Positions 52,213-62,098 of a stretch of 64,000 nucleotides of DNA are shown piece by piece. The DNA is taken from contig NZ_AP022616.1 in NCBI RefSeq assembly GCF_010731115.1, positions 4,712,001 through 4,776,000 on the forward strand, written 5' to 3'. This DNA comes from Mycolicibacterium phocaicum. GTDB taxonomy: Bacteria; Actinomycetota; Actinomycetes; Mycobacteriales; Mycobacteriaceae. The notes under the pieces are model-generated. The model was given only the letters and a program-made list of their open reading frames with translations, had not been told where the DNA came from and searched no databases. Numbering within the stretch: position 1 is the first letter of the stretch; each line of letters begins with the position of its first letter. The position numbers and the translations under genes are program-made.

Positions 52213-52974
52213 GTGATAACCAGACGCGCCTTCCTGGCTGCTGGGGCCGCAGCCGCCGGTTCGCTGGCGCTGGCCGGACCGAGCGCGGCCGCGCAGGATC
52301 CGAGCGCCGTCGCCGGGCAGTACGCGCGCCGGGTCCCGACCCAGTGGGGCATGGCGCTACCCGGGATCGTCACGTCGATCCCGGCGCGCGGGCGCCAACT
52401 GGCCCTGACGTTCGACGCCTGCCGCGGCGGTGTCGACGACGCGCTGCTCGACACGTTGCAGCGCAACAACGTGCCCGCGGTGCTGTTCTTCAACTCCCGC
52501 TGGATCGACCAGCACCCCGACCGTGCCGCGCAGTTGGCCGCGAACCCACTGTTCGAGATCGGCAACCACGGCACCAGGCACGTGCCGTTGTCGGTCACCG
52601 GCCGCGTCGCCTACGGCATCGCCGGCACGCGGTCGGCCGCCGAGGTGGTCGACGAGGTGTGGGGCAACCAGATCAAACTCACCGCCTTGACCGGCCGGGC
52701 GCCCACCTGGTTCCGGCCGGGCACCGCCCACTACGACGACGTGGCCGTGCAGATCGTGCGCGACCTCGGGTTGCAGCCGCTCGGCTTCAGCGTCAACGGC
52801 GATTGTGGCGCCACCTTGTCCGCCGCCCGCGTACGCGCGAATGTCGTTGGTGCGCAGCCTGGTTCCATCGTCATCTCCCACATGAACCGCCCGGGTTCGG
52901 GTACCGCCGCCGGCTACGCCGGTGCCATCGCCGACATGCGGGCGGCAGGATGGGAGTTCGTGCGACCCGCCTAG
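52213..52974 (+). CDS. Tat-exported polysaccharide deacetylase
   Basis: A 253-residue NodB/CE4-like deacetylase. The N terminus ITRRAFLAAGAAAAGSLALAG is a twin-arginine signal. Catalytic base and metal ligands are visible: TFDAC with Asp68, and GNHGTRH with His119 and His123; WFRPGTAHYDD matches motif 3. Known enzymes remove acetyl groups from peptidoglycan or other polysaccharides outside the cell. The start is GTG at 52213. The M24 gene begins 10 bp after its stop, so the two may be co-transcribed. Confidence 0.88.
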   Translation: MITRRAFLAAGAAAAGSLALAGPSAAAQDPSAVAGQYARRVPTQWGMALPGIVTSIPARGRQLALTFDACRGGVDDALLDTLQRNNVPAVLFFNSRWIDQHPDRAAQLAANPLFEIGNHGTRHVPLSVTGRVAYGIAGTRSAAEVVDEVWGNQIKLTALTGRAPTWFRPGTAHYDDVAVQIVRDLGLQPLGFSVNGDCGATLSAARVRANVVGAQPGSIVISHMNRPGSGTAAGYAGAIADMRAAGWEFVRPA

Positions 52975-52984
52975 CATCAATGCG

Positions 52985-53683
52985 GTGGAGAAGTTTGACG
53001 AGGGCATGCGGGCCGCGCGGCTTCTGGATGCCCAGGACAAGGCGGCGGAATTGTTCATCGCCATCGAAGAGCGTGGGTTGATCCGGCCCGGCGTCGGCGA
53101 GCGTCAGGTGACCGACGAGATCCGTGATCTGGCGGCCGAAATCCTCGGCGTCACGCGGCACTGGCACAAGCGGATCGTGCATGGCGGCGAGAACACGCTG
53201 GCGACCGCGCGGGACAACCCGCCCGACCGGGTGATCGCCGACGACGACATCGTGTTCGTCGACCTCGGCCCGCTTTTCGAGGAGTGGGAAGCCGACTTCG
53301 GCCGTACCTTCGTGCTCGGTGACGACCCACGAAAGCTGGCCTTGCGCAACGACTTACCGAAGGTTTGGGACGCGGCGCGGGCGCACTTCGAGTCGACTCC
53401 GGACATCACCGGCGCGCAGCTGTTCGATCACGTCGTCGAGTTGAGTCGAGCTGCCGGCTGGGAATTCGGCGGCGCGATCGCCGGACATCTCGTGGGGGAG
53501 TTCCCGCACGAGAAGATCCGCGGCCACGAGATCGACTCCTATGTGGCGCCCGGCTCGGACCTGCCGATGCGGCGCCTGGATTCCCAAGGGCGGCAATGCC
53601 ATTGGATTCTCGAAGTGCACCTCGTCGAGCCGGGCCGGCAGTTCGGCGGATTCCAGGAGGAGTTATTGGACCTGCGGAGGTGA
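52985..53683 (+). CDS. M24 family metallopeptidase
   Basis: A 232-residue protein with the pita-bread fold of aminopeptidase P/methionine aminopeptidases. Metal ligands Asp93 and Asp104 are in VDLGPLFEEWEADFGRTFV; the later His/Glu ligands would be in GHLVGEFPHE and ILEVHLVEPGRQFGGFQEE. No N-terminal creatinase domain is present, so it is the short catalytic form. Start GTG at 52985. It may be a dipeptidase, but the peptide is unknown. Confidence 0.88.
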   Translation: MEKFDEGMRAARLLDAQDKAAELFIAIEERGLIRPGVGERQVTDEIRDLAAEILGVTRHWHKRIVHGGENTLATARDNPPDRVIADDDIVFVDLGPLFEEWEADFGRTFVLGDDPRKLALRNDLPKVWDAARAHFESTPDITGAQLFDHVVELSRAAGWEFGGAIAGHLVGEFPHEKIRGHEIDSYVAPGSDLPMRRLDSQGRQCHWILEVHLVEPGRQFGGFQEELLDLRR

Positions 53684-53711
53684 CCGCTTCCGGAGGCAGT
53701 CCTGAATAGCC

Positions 53712-53751
53712 GAATGCGGTGTGGCGCCGATTGGTGCCACACCGCATTCGT
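53712..53751. terminator. 18-bp hairpin between convergent genes
   Basis: The segment 53712-53729 (CGAATGCGGTGTGGCGCC) pairs with 53734-53751 over 18 positions including one G-U pair, with loop GATT. It sits between the convergent M24 and PGRS genes and likely ends both transcripts. Confidence 0.8.
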
Positions 53752-53760
53752 CAGCTGCGG

Positions 53761-56700
53761 CTAGATCAGGATTCCGGTGCCGCCGGCCGGGTTGCCGGTG
53801 CCACCCGAACCATTGCCGCCGGCGCTGCCGGTGGCGCCGTCGGTGCCGTCGTGCGTGCCGTGACCGCCATTGGCGCCGCCCGAACCGCCCGCGCCGCCCG
53901 CACCACCGGCCGGACCGTCGCCACCGGCTCCGGTTGTCGCACCGGTGCCGCCGGCACCGCCGTTGCCACTGGTGCCACCGGTCCCACCGGCGCCGCCGTT
54001 GCCACCGTTGCCCCATTGGGTCACGTTGTCGTTGTAGCCCTTGCCGCCGTCGCCGCCGGTTCCGCCGACACCACCGACGCCGCCGTCGCCGCCGGCACCA
54101 CCGACGTTGTCGCCGGAGGAGCCGCCGCTGCCGCCGGCGCCCGCGGCGCCGCCGTGGCCACCCACACCGCCGGTCGCACCGGCATTGCCGTTGATGAACG
54201 GAATGCCGTTCGCGCCGGTCTGACCGTCGCCGCCGATGCCACCATTACCGCCGGTGCCACCGGTACCACCGGCGCCGTCGAGGCCGTTGGCGGAGTATCC
54301 GCCCGCACCACCGTTGCCGCCGGCACCGCCCGCGCCGCCCGTGCCACCGAAGCCACCGCCGCCGCTGATACCGGCCGCGTTGTTGGACCCGAAGGCCGGG
54401 AGCCCACCGACGCCGCCCGACCCACCTGTGCCGCCCGTGCCGCCGGCACCGCCGCCGCCGCCGACGCCCGAGACGGTGCCGCCGGCCCCGCCGATGCCAC
54501 CGTTACCTCCGGCACCACCGCCGGTGCCGGACAGACCCGTGGCGCCCAGCGACGCTCCGATGGTCCCGTCCGCGCCGTTGCCACCGGTACCGCCGGCGCC
54601 ACCCGCGCCACCGTTGCCGGTCAGGCCACCCGCACCGCCGGCGCCGCCGTCGCCACCGCGGCCGGCGGTGCCCAGGATGGTGAGGGCGTCGAAGCCGTTG
54701 CCGCCCTTGCCGCCGTCACCTCCGTTACCGCCTACGCCATTGGCAGCCTGGCTGGCGCCGGCGCCGTTGAAGCCGCCGGCGCCCGCGTTGCCCGCAGCGC
54801 CACCGGTACCGCCGGTGCCGCCATTGCGCTGGATCGACGAAATGCCGTCGGACCCGGCACCACCGGTGCCGCCGTTTCCGGCGTTGCCACCCTTGCCACC
54901 GTTGCCGACGGTGCCGTGGGCGGCCGCGCCGCCCTTGCCGCCGGTGCCGCCGTTACCGCCCGCACCACCGGAGCCACCGGTGTTGCCGCCGAGGACACCC
55001 GAGCCGCCGCTACCGCCGTTACCGCCCTTGCCGCCGACACCGCCGGTGCCGCCGTTGCCCGCGTTGGTGCCACCGGCGCCGCCGATGCCGCCGGCACCGC
55101 CGTGGCCGCCGTTGGGGCCGTTCTCGCCAAGTGCGGCAAGGCCATTGGCGCCGTTGCCACCGATGCCACCGGCGCCGCCATTGCCACCGTTGCCGTTGGA
55201 GCCGCCGGAACCACCGTTGCCGCCGGCACCGCCGTTACCCGCGACGCCGACTGCGGTGATGGTGTTGAACCCGTTGCCGCCCTTACCGCCGTTGCCGCCG
55301 TTGCCACCGGCACCACTGGCGGCCTGGTTGACGCCCGCGCCGTTGAAGCCGCCGGCACCCGAGGTGCCGGCGCTGCCGCCGTCACCGCCCTTGCCGCCGT
55401 CGGGGATCAGCGACGAGCTGCCGTCGGAACCGTCGCCGCCGTTGCTGCCGTTACCGGCCGCACCGCCCTTGCCGCCACTACCAACGGTGCCGTGAGCCGC
55501 CGCGCCGCCCTTACCGCCGACGCCGCCGTTACCGCCGTTGCCGCCCTTTCCGCCGCCGCCGAGAGCTCCGCCACCGAGCACGCCCGAGCCGCCACTGCCG
55601 CCGTTGCCACCCGCGCCGCCGGTGCCACCGGTGCCGCCGTTACCGGCGTTCGTGCCACCGGCGCCGCCGATTCCGCCGGCACCGCCGTGGCCGCCGTTGG
55701 GGCCGTTCTCGCCAAGTGCGGCAAGGCCATCGGCACCGCTACCGCCGATGCCGCCCGCGCCGCCGTTACCACCGTTGCCGTTGGATCCACCGGAACCGCC
55801 GTTGCCGCCGGCGCCACCGTTACCTGCCACGCCGATCGCGGTGATGGTGTTGAACCCGTTGCCGCCCTTACCGCCGTTGCCGCCGTTGCCACCCGCGCCA
55901 TTCGCGGCCTGGCTGACGCCCGCACCGTTGAAGCCGCCGACGCCCGAGGTGCCGGCATTGCCACCGTTACCGCCCTTGCCGCCATCGGGGATCAGCGACG
56001 AGCTGCCGTCGGAACCGTTGCCGCCGTCCCCGCCGCTGCCGGCCGAGCCGCCCTGGCCGCCGGCCCCGACGGTGCCGTGGGCGGCCGCGCCGCCCTTGCC
56101 GCCGCCGCCGCCGTTGCCGCCACTGCCGCCGTTTCCGCCGCCGCCGAGGGCGCCGCCGCCGAGCACGCCCGAGCCGCCGTTGCCGCCGTTGCCGGCGTCA
56201 CCGCCAACACCGCCCTTGCCGCCGTTGCCGGACTGCGTGCCGCCCGCGCCACCGTTACCGCCGGCACCGCCGTGGCCGCCATTGGGGCCGTTCTCCCCAA
56301 GTGCGGCAAGGCCATTCGCGCCGTTGCCGCCGGTGCCGCCCGCGCCACCGCTACCGCCGTTGCCCGCGGTCCCGCCGGAGCCGCCGTTACCACCGGCGCC
56401 GCCGTTGCCCGCGACGCCGATCGCGGTGATGGTGTCGAATCCGTTGCCGCCCTTACCGCCGTTGCCACCGGTGGCACTGGCGTTGCCGGTGGCGGCCCGC
56501 TTCGTGCCGCTGCCGTTGAAGCCGCCGACGCCCGCGGTGCCGGCATTACCGCCGTCCCCGCCCTTGCCGCCGTCGGGGATCAGCGACGAGCTGCCGTCGG
56601 ACCCGTTGCCGCCATTGCCGGCGAATCCGGCCGCGCCACCGGTGCCGCCGGCGCCGACCGAGCCGATGAACCCGACCTTCTTGCCGCCCTTGCCGCCGAC

Positions 56701-58401
56701 ACCGCCGTTTCCGCCGTCGCCGCCGTTTCCGCCGCCGCCGAGAGCTCCGCCACCGAGGACGCCCGAGCCACCGTGACCGCCGTTGCCTGCCTTCCCGCCG
56801 GCGCCACCGCGCCCGCCGATGCCGAAGATGTGGCCACCGTTTCCGCCGTCGCCGCCGTTGGCGCCGGTCTGTCCGTTGCCGCCGTTCTGGCCCAGCGCGG
56901 CAAGGCCGTCGGCGCCATTGGCACCGTCGCCGCCCTTGCCGCCGGCGCCGCCGTGACCGATACCTCCGGCGTTGCCGCCGTTGCCACCGGCCGTCGGCGT
57001 GAAGATGCCGAAGCCCGAGTAGCCGGCGCCGCCCGAGCCGCCGTTGCCGAAGCCGCGGGCGTTGCCGCCGTTGCCGCCGGTTACTCCGGGCAGCCCGCTC
57101 GAGTAGCCCTTACCGCCGTCGCCGAACCACAGGCCGCCGTTGCCGCCGTTGGGGTTGATCAGGTTTCCGTTGGCGCCGTTGCCGATCAGGTACTGGCCGG
57201 CCAACAGGTTGATTCCGGTGTCGACGACGAAGCCGATGGGGCTGTTGATCCAGGCCTGCACGCCGAAGTGCACGTTCTGGTAAATCCAGTTGGCGACGAT
57301 CACCGTCGGGTCGACGAACGTCGGCAGGGCCAGCGGGCCGATCGCGGCCAGCGGGTTGACGGCGGCGAGTGGGTTGACCGCAGCCAGTGGGTTGACCGCG
57401 CTCAGGGGAGCGGGCGCCGCAGTCGGGTCGGTCGCCGCGAGTGGGTTGACGGTGCCCAGCGCGGTGGTCCCTGCGGGCGGGGCGGTGGCAGCCACCGAGT
57501 GCGCGGCGCTCGGGTGCAACCGCTTGGGGGTGCCGTACTCGACCTGGCGGCGCACCCACGCCATCACGGCCCAGACGCCGGGCATCTGGTCGGGATGGGT
57601 CGGCGCGTCGGGGGCGAGCATCGTGCCCAGACCGACCGCCGACAGCAGGCCGGTGATGGGGTTGAACGTCTTGGTCGTGGGGGCCGTGATGACCGCCCCG
57701 GTCCCCGGTGTCGCCGCCGCAGACGTGGACGGGCCGGCCGGCGCCGCCGGGGTCGTGGCGCCCGCCGCGGTGCTCGGTTCGGTGGCGTTGTGCCCGGTGG
57801 TTGCGCCGGTATGGGGCTGCTTGGGGCCGACCGCCGAGGTGGCATTCGGCTTGTCTGCGGTGTCGGGCTTCTGGGCGCCGGTTGTCCGCGGGCCGCGGGA
57901 GTGCCGGGGCTGCTGGGTGCTGGTGTTGCCGGCGCCGGCGCCCGAGTCACTGCCACTGCCGGGCGCGGCGTGCTTCGGCGGCTTGACGCCCTTGGCGAGG
58001 TCGTTCAGGGCTTTGCGGGCATCGTCCGCGTACTGGCGCATCCGGTCCTGCGCCTGCTGGCGTGGGGTGCGCGGCGTGTCGGTCGTGGTGCCGGACGCCG
58101 GTGTGCCACCGGGTTCGGTGGACGGCTTCGTCGACGGCTTGGGCTTGTTCGGGTTCTTGGTCTTGCCGTCGGTCGCCTTGGTTGCGCCGGAAGTGCCCGA
58201 CTTGGCGCCGCTGTCGCCGCCGGCGCTCTCGGTGTTGACGAGCCGGATGTCCGCCGTCACCGACTGCATCGTCGGGGAATCGGGCCCCAGCAGCAGCATG
58301 ACACCGGCGCTGGCGAAGGCCGCGCTCGTCAACCCTGCGGCTGCGAGCGGTCCTGCCGCACTCCACCAGCTGTTCGTCCCCACTGCCCTGTGCTTGCCCA
58401 C
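53761..58401 (-). CDS. PGRS-repeat protein lacking a PE domain
   Basis: A 1546-residue PGRS protein. Residues 1-40 have a basic start and one hydrophobic helix ([21 protein letters not shown]) that acts as signal or anchor, not a PE domain. Residues 45-290 are a disordered, Thr/Pro/Lys-rich region; about 290-440 is a conserved unit with [20 protein letters not shown] and the anchor-like [20 protein letters not shown]; the rest is Gly/Asn-rich PGRS (GGNGGxGG) with four ~195-residue modules. GTG at 58401 follows AGGAGG closely. Surface exposure is likely from known PGRS proteins; Ca2+ binding by GGxGxD repeats is inferred. Confidence 0.85.
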   Translation of the reverse strand: MGKHRAVGTNSWWSAAGPLAAAGLTSAAFASAGVMLLLGPDSPTMQSVTADIRLVNTESAGGDSGAKSGTSGATKATDGKTKNPNKPKPSTKPSTEPGGTPASGTTTDTPRTPRQQAQDRMRQYADDARKALNDLAKGVKPPKHAAPGSGSDSGAGAGNTSTQQPRHSRGPRTTGAQKPDTADKPNATSAVGPKQPHTGATTGHNATEPSTAAGATTPAAPAGPSTSAAATPGTGAVITAPTTKTFNPITGLLSAVGLGTMLAPDAPTHPDQMPGVWAVMAWVRRQVEYGTPKRLHPSAAHSVAATAPPAGTTALGTVNPLAATDPTAAPAPLSAVNPLAAVNPLAAVNPLAAIGPLALPTFVDPTVIVANWIYQNVHFGVQAWINSPIGFVVDTGINLLAGQYLIGNGANGNLINPNGGNGGLWFGDGGKGYSSGLPGVTGGNGGNARGFGNGGSGGAGYSGFGIFTPTAGGNGGNAGGIGHGGAGGKGGDGANGADGLAALGQNGGNGQTGANGGDGGNGGHIFGIGGRGGAGGKAGNGGHGGSGVLGGGALGGGGNGGDGGNGGVGGKGGKKVGFIGSVGAGGTGGAAGFAGNGGNGSDGSSSLIPDGGKGGDGGNAGTAGVGGFNGSGTKRAATGNASATGGNGGKGGNGFDTITAIGVAGNGGAGGNGGSGGTAGNGGSGGAGGTGGNGANGLAALGENGPNGGHGGAGGNGGAGGTQSGNGGKGGVGGDAGNGGNGGSGVLGGGALGGGGNGGSGGNGGGGGKGGAAAHGTVGAGGQGGSAGSGGDGGNGSDGSSSLIPDGGKGGNGGNAGTSGVGGFNGAGVSQAANGAGGNGGNGGKGGNGFNTITAIGVAGNGGAGGNGGSGGSNGNGGNGGAGGIGGSGADGLAALGENGPNGGHGGAGGIGGAGGTNAGNGGTGGTGGAGGNGGSGGSGVLGGGALGGGGKGGNGGNGGVGGKGGAAAHGTVGSGGKGGAAGNGSNGGDGSDGSSSLIPDGGKGGDGGSAGTSGAGGFNGAGVNQAASGAGGNGGNGGKGGNGFNTITAVGVAGNGGAGGNGGSGGSNGNGGNGGAGGIGGNGANGLAALGENGPNGGHGGAGGIGGAGGTNAGNGGTGGVGGKGGNGGSGGSGVLGGNTGGSGGAGGNGGTGGKGGAAAHGTVGNGGKGGNAGNGGTGGAGSDGISSIQRNGGTGGTGGAAGNAGAGGFNGAGASQAANGVGGNGGDGGKGGNGFDALTILGTAGRGGDGGAGGAGGLTGNGGAGGAGGTGGNGADGTIGASLGATGLSGTGGGAGGNGGIGGAGGTVSGVGGGGGAGGTGGTGGSGGVGGLPAFGSNNAAGISGGGGFGGTGGAGGAGGNGGAGGYSANGLDGAGGTGGTGGNGGIGGDGQTGANGIPFINGNAGATGGVGGHGGAAGAGGSGGSSGDNVGGAGGDGGVGGVGGTGGDGGKGYNDNVTQWGNGGNGGAGGTGGTSGNGGAGGTGATTGAGGDGPAGGAGGAGGSGGANGGHGTHDGTDGATGSAGGNGSGGTGNPAGGTGILI
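54825..56960 (-). repeat. Long-period (~585 bp) modules in PGRS region
   Basis: The DNA for the segment [10 protein letters not shown] recurs at 55112, 55697 and 56282, 585 bp apart each time, and that for [12 protein letters not shown] at 55402, 55987 and 56575 (585 and 588 bp). Diverged copies flank at about 54825 and 56881. Each module is about 195 residues. This is superimposed on the short GGx repeat, and indicates unit duplications of whole modules. Confidence 0.8.
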
Positions 58402-59214
58402 GATCCTCCTCGCGCGTCGGGTGTGAGATGCAACACCCCCGTCAATAAACGTGGGGAGACTAACACCCGTAATCGAAGGCTGTGAACATCTTGTGGAAAG
58501 TGTGCGTCCGTTCATATCGGCGGACCGCGGGTATCGTGGCGATCTTGAAAAAGCCATTCTCACCTGCGGAAAAGTCGGCTGTCGTGCATATTTTGGTGAT
58601 GCACCGGCCCTGGGTCTCGATGGTTGCGGTCCGCCGTGGGGCGGTCGACGGGGTTGCTGCGTGGGGGAAATTTAGAACACGTTCAGTTCTGCGATGCGCA
58701 ACTGAACCGGGGCGCTCTGGGGTGCGGAGGCCCCTCGCGGGACGACGTCGGTCGCGACTCGGAACCGTGGCAGGGGGCGCTTCGGGGATGTTTACGGGTC
58801 GCTCGGGCCACGGACTGAGCGAGGGGATGTCGCAATCGGTAGCAAATCAACTCGAAGGCCCCAATGAGTTACTCATTTACTCAATTGCGTAAAGGACAAC
58901 CCTGGCGCGTTGTATTTGCCATCGCTGTTGTATTTGTGACCTTTGTGCGCGAGTTCGGTGATCATGCCGTTGGAAATTCGTTCGTACCGTAAATACTCGC
59001 GGATCGAGACGTATGTGAATGATGCTGGAAATTAGTCAGATTGAATGAATATTGGCGCTAGGCGCTCACTGTGAGGCATTCGCGTGAGCTTGTTTCCAGC
59101 GCTAGCCTGCGGATTCGCGTAAGCGAGTAGCGTTATTTGCTGAAACTGCTTCTCATTTGCTCGACCACTGTCTACTCTTGGTTCATCCACATTCAGGCTA
59201 GCGAAGGAGAAGTC
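58402..59214. other. 813-bp divergent intergenic region
   Basis: Lies between the divergent PGRS and NxGxxN genes; AT-richer than the surrounding genes, especially 58900-59170. ATTCGCGTGAGC (59078-59089) and ATTCGCGTAAGC (59113-59124) are direct repeats 35 bp apart with one mismatch, and CTCACTGTGAG (59065-59075) is an inverted repeat beside them; these may be regulator sites for the plus-strand gene. Two open frames here (58482-58892, 58451-58675) have no ribosome site or domain. An RNA gene cannot be excluded. Confidence 0.5.
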
Positions 59215-59544
59215 ATGTCGATGATCCGTTCAACCGTCCTGTGGGGAGCGACAGTGGTCGGTGCCGGCACAATGGCGCTGCTCGGCGCAGGTGCGGCTTC
59301 CGCCGACTCTGGCATCAACCTCGGACCTGGCAGCAACGACGGCGTGCTCAACGGCGGCGCCTTCAACACCGGCGTCCTCAATTTCGGTGTCGGAAACAAG
59401 GGCATCCTGAACCTGGGCAACGGCAACACCGGCATCGCCAATATCGGCAACGGGAGCACTGGCATCGTCAACATCGGTGACGGAAGCGGCGGTGTCGTCA
59501 CCGTGGGCGACGGGCGCAACGGCCTGCTGAACATCGGCTACTGA
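59215..59544 (+). CDS. Secreted NxGxxN (pentapeptide_2-like) repeat protein
   Basis: A 109-residue secreted protein. The signal peptide ends near SAD (residues 1-30, TVVGAGTMALLGAGAASAD); the mature part is built of NxG/IxN units (GVLNGGAFNTGVLNFGVGNKGILNLGNGNTGIANIG), as in the MPTR/pentapeptide_2 repeats of PPE-MPTR proteins, but stand-alone. AAGGAG precedes ATG 59215, which excludes an upstream extension. Likely a short beta-helix. Followed by a strong terminator. Confidence 0.85.
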   Translation: MSMIRSTVLWGATVVGAGTMALLGAGAASADSGINLGPGSNDGVLNGGAFNTGVLNFGVGNKGILNLGNGNTGIANIGNGSTGIVNIGDGSGGVVTVGDGRNGLLNIGY

Positions 59545-59570
59545 GGTCGCTGGAACCGGGCCGCCAACAG

Positions 59571-59623
59571 GTCCTGTGGGTTGTGCGAAACCTCCTGTCG
59601 CACAACCCACAGGACTTCTTTTT
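59571..59623 (+). terminator. Intrinsic terminator, perfect 18-bp stem
   Basis: GTCCTGTGGGTTGTGCGA (59571-59588) pairs exactly with 59598-59615 around loop AACCTCCTG, followed by TTCTTTTT (59616-59623). This is a canonical Rho-independent terminator for the NxGxxN gene, which is rare in mycobacteria because of its T tract. It may also act on the convergent SDR gene. Confidence 0.9.
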
Positions 59624-59625
59624 GC

Positions 59626-60531
59626 TCAGACCGGGAACGTCACCCCGGTCAGTTCCTCGGATACCGCCCACAGCCGCTGCTGCAGCTCGGTGTCGTGGGA
59701 CTGGTCGCTCGAGCCGACGACCTTCGGGTGGCCGGTCTGCTGGAACCGCCCGTCCGGGCCGTAGTACTGGCCACCGAACGCGGCCGGATCGGTCGCGGCG
59801 CGCAGGGTGGGCAGAGCGCCCATGGCGGCACTCTGGAACAACCGCTCCGCGATGGGCGAGAGGACGGCGGGCGGCAGCGGCACGTGCCGCGCCAGCTCGG
59901 TGTTGGAGCCGCCCGGGTGGGCGGCGAGGGCGACGGTCTCGGCGCCCGTCAGCCGGCGCTGCAGTTCATAGGTGAACAGCAGATTGGCGAGCTTGGACTG
60001 GCCATAGGCCTCCACCCGGTTGTAGCGCTGCTCCCACTGCAGATCGTCGAAGTGGATCGCGGCGCGAATCCGGTGGCCCAGGCTGCTGACCGTCACGACG
60101 CGCGAGCCGGGCACGGTCAGGAGCTGGTCGAGCAGGAGTCCGGTCAGCGCGAAGTGGCCCAGGTGGTTGGTGCCGAACTGCATCTCGAAGCCGTCGGCGG
60201 TGGTCTGCTTCGGCGTCCACATCACGCCGGCGTTGTTGATCAGCAGGTCGATCACCGGGTATTCGGACTTCAGTTGTTCGGCGGCTTCCCGAACCGACTG
60301 CAGTGAACCGAGGTCGAGTTCCTGGAGGACGACGTCGGCGTCAGGCGTGGCCTGCCGGATGCGGTCGACGGCGTCCTTGCCCTTGTCGAGATTGCGGACG
60401 GCGAGCACGACGTGTGCGTTCTTGGCGGCGAGCGCCGAGGCGGTCTCGTAGCCGAGGCCGGTGTTGGCGCCGGTGATGACGGCGGTGCGTCCGGTCTGGT
60501 CGGGAATGTTGGCGGTAGTCCACTTGGTCAT
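59626..60531 (-). CDS. Short-chain dehydrogenase (Rv0439c-like), copy 2
   Basis: A 301-residue short-chain dehydrogenase, paralogous to the one at 42708-43628: same opening (TKWTTANIPDQTGR), cofactor loop TGANTGLGYETA, NNAGV and YGQSK, and the same closing LWAVSEELTGVTF. ATG at 60531. It is divergent from a TetR gene with a palindrome in between, which the other copy lacks, so it may have gained inducible control. In M. tuberculosis the single copy neighbours groEL2. Confidence 0.93.
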   Translation of the reverse strand: MTKWTTANIPDQTGRTAVITGANTGLGYETASALAAKNAHVVLAVRNLDKGKDAVDRIRQATPDADVVLQELDLGSLQSVREAAEQLKSEYPVIDLLINNAGVMWTPKQTTADGFEMQFGTNHLGHFALTGLLLDQLLTVPGSRVVTVSSLGHRIRAAIHFDDLQWEQRYNRVEAYGQSKLANLLFTYELQRRLTGAETVALAAHPGGSNTELARHVPLPPAVLSPIAERLFQSAAMGALPTLRAATDPAAFGGQYYGPDGRFQQTGHPKVVGSSDQSHDTELQQRLWAVSEELTGVTFPV

Positions 60532-60559
60532 GACGGTTCCTCGGTAGCCTGGGCTTGAA

Positions 60560-60609
60560 CCGGGGCGAGCGCCCCGGATGCTTCACTTATCCGGAACGGT
60601 CGCCCCGTT
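60560..60609. promoter_or_regulatory. Operator-like repeats between SDR2 and TetR
   Basis: CCGGGGCGAGCGCCCCGG (60560-60577) is an inverted repeat with 8-bp perfect arms and a 2-bp centre, and AACGGTCGCCCCGTT (60595-60609) has 5-bp arms with a 5-bp spacer. Both lie in the 96-bp gap between divergent SDR and TetR genes and are candidates for TetR binding. The first could alternatively be a hairpin in the SDR mRNA leader. Confidence 0.5.
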
Positions 60610-60627
60610 TTATTTGTTCCCGGGAGC

Positions 60628-61200
60628 ATGATGATCTGCAAACCGAAGAGGCCGCTCCGGGCCGACGCGGCCCGGAACCGCGCTCGCGTGCTGGAAGTCG
60701 CCTACGAAACCTTCGCCGACGAAGGGCTCTCGGTGCCGATCGACGAGATCGCCCGACGGGCCGGTGTCGGCGCCGGCACCGTCTACCGGCACTTCCCGAC
60801 GAAGGACGATCTCTACCGCGCGGTCATCGAGGATCGGCTGGAAGTCGTCATGGGCGCCGGCCGGGCGTGTTTGGCGTCGGACGCGCCGGGCGAGGCGCTG
60901 TTCGACTTCCTGCGCTCGATGGTGCGGTGGGGCGAAACCGACCAGGGGCTGGTCGACGCGCTCGCCGGTCTCGGGATCGACGTCAACGCCCTGGTGCCCG
61001 ATGTCGAAGAGGAATTCCTGGCGCTGCTGGGCCAGCTGCTGGCCGCCGCGCAAGGTGCCGGCGCCGTTCGTGCCGACGTCACGCCTTCGGATGTGAAGAC
61101 GCTGCTCGTGGCGGCGAACGCCGCGCAGCGTTACAACGCCGACGCCGCCGAGCGGGTGATCGGATTGATGATGGACGGGCTCCGGCCGCGTCGGGAGTAG
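60628..61200 (+). CDS. TetR-family regulator of SDR copy 2
   Basis: A 190-residue TetR regulator with HTH sequence FADEGLSVPIDEIARRAGVGAGTVYRHFPTKDDLYRAV and a helical SbtR-like C-terminal domain (LFDFLRSMVRWGETDQGLVDALAG). ATG at 60628 follows GGGAG. It is divergent from the SDR gene and directly upstream of the LLM oxidoreductase (10 bp gap), so it may control both. Confidence 0.92.
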   Translation: MMICKPKRPLRADAARNRARVLEVAYETFADEGLSVPIDEIARRAGVGAGTVYRHFPTKDDLYRAVIEDRLEVVMGAGRACLASDAPGEALFDFLRSMVRWGETDQGLVDALAGLGIDVNALVPDVEEEFLALLGQLLAAAQGAGAVRADVTPSDVKTLLVAANAAQRYNADAAERVIGLMMDGLRPRRE

Positions 61201-61210
61201 CGTCGGCCGC

Positions 61211-62047
61211 ATGAAGTTCGGAATCGCCACCTTCGTCGATGACGACACCATTGATGCGGTGACCTTGGCGCGGGCGATCGAGGACCGCGGATTCGCCTCG
61301 CTCATGGTCGCCGAGCACAGTCACATCCCGGCGAGCCGCGAGACGCCGTACCCCATGGGCGGTGACCTGCCGCCGGAGTACTACTCCACCCTCGATCCTT
61401 TCGTCACCCTCGCGGCGGCGGCCGCGGTGACGTCGACCATCGAGTTGGTCACCGGCGTGGCCCTGCTGATCCAGCGCGACCCGATCCACTGCGCCAAGGA
61501 GGCCGCGAGCGTCGACCTCATCTCCGGCGGACGTTTCGTCTTCGGCGTCGGTGCGGGCTGGAACCTCGAGGAGATGCGCGACCACGGCACGGACCCGAAG
61601 ACCCGCGGTGCCCGCCTGGACGAGAGCATCGAAGCCGTCAAGGCGTTGTGGACCACCGAGCCGGCCGAGTATCACGGCACGTACGTCAACTTCGATCCGG
61701 CGTACTCCCGCCCCAAGCCGGTCCGGAAGCCGCACCCGCCGATCTATGTCGGCGGCAATTCCGAGGCCACCGTCAAACGGGTGATCCGCCACGGCGCGGG
61801 CTGGATTTCGGTCGCGGAACCGAGGGACGTCCTGGCGAAGCGGGTGGCCCAGTTCCGCGCCGACGCCGGATATGCCGTCCCGCTGGCGATGTTCGGCGCG
61901 CCCATCAAGCCCGATTACTGGAGCTCGGCCGAAGAACTCGGCTTCGGGCAGCTGGGACTGCGCCTGCCCTCGTTGGGTACGGATGAATCGCTGCGCCTGC
62001 TCGACGAATTCGCGGCGCAGGTGGCGCGGTATCGGTCGGCGCCCTGA
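61211..62047 (+). CDS. LLM-class F420-dependent oxidoreductase
   Basis: A 278-residue luciferase-like monooxygenase-fold enzyme; in mycobacteria such proteins usually use cofactor F420 rather than FMN. Landmarks are the N-terminal strand KFGIATFVDDDTIDAV, AEHSHIP, VTGVALLIQRDPIHCAKEAASVDLISGGRFVFGVGAGW, and PPIYVGGNSEATVKR. It is 10 bp downstream of the TetR gene and is the last gene before groEL2. Substrate unknown. Confidence 0.92.
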   Translation: MKFGIATFVDDDTIDAVTLARAIEDRGFASLMVAEHSHIPASRETPYPMGGDLPPEYYSTLDPFVTLAAAAAVTSTIELVTGVALLIQRDPIHCAKEAASVDLISGGRFVFGVGAGWNLEEMRDHGTDPKTRGARLDESIEAVKALWTTEPAEYHGTYVNFDPAYSRPKPVRKPHPPIYVGGNSEATVKRVIRHGAGWISVAEPRDVLAKRVAQFRADAGYAVPLAMFGAPIKPDYWSSAEELGFGQLGLRLPSLGTDESLRLLDEFAAQVARYRSAP

Positions 62048-62098
62048 TTCCCGCTGCGCGCTGACACCGCGGGGCCGTGTGCGCGGATGGTGAACAAC

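Noticed and set aside
54000..57100. CRISPR-like regular repeats
   Set aside because: The repeats are in-frame coding Gly-rich PGRS units without unique spacers.
53719..58485. A 1588-codon open frame on the plus strand opposite the PGRS gene
   Set aside because: It has Ala/Val/Thr-only low complexity, which is the reverse-strand image of Gly/Asn/GC-rich codons; there is no ribosome site or domain.
58482..58892. Possible 136-residue gene in the intergenic region
   Set aside because: No ribosome site before its start, arginine-rich random-like composition, and no recognisable domain.
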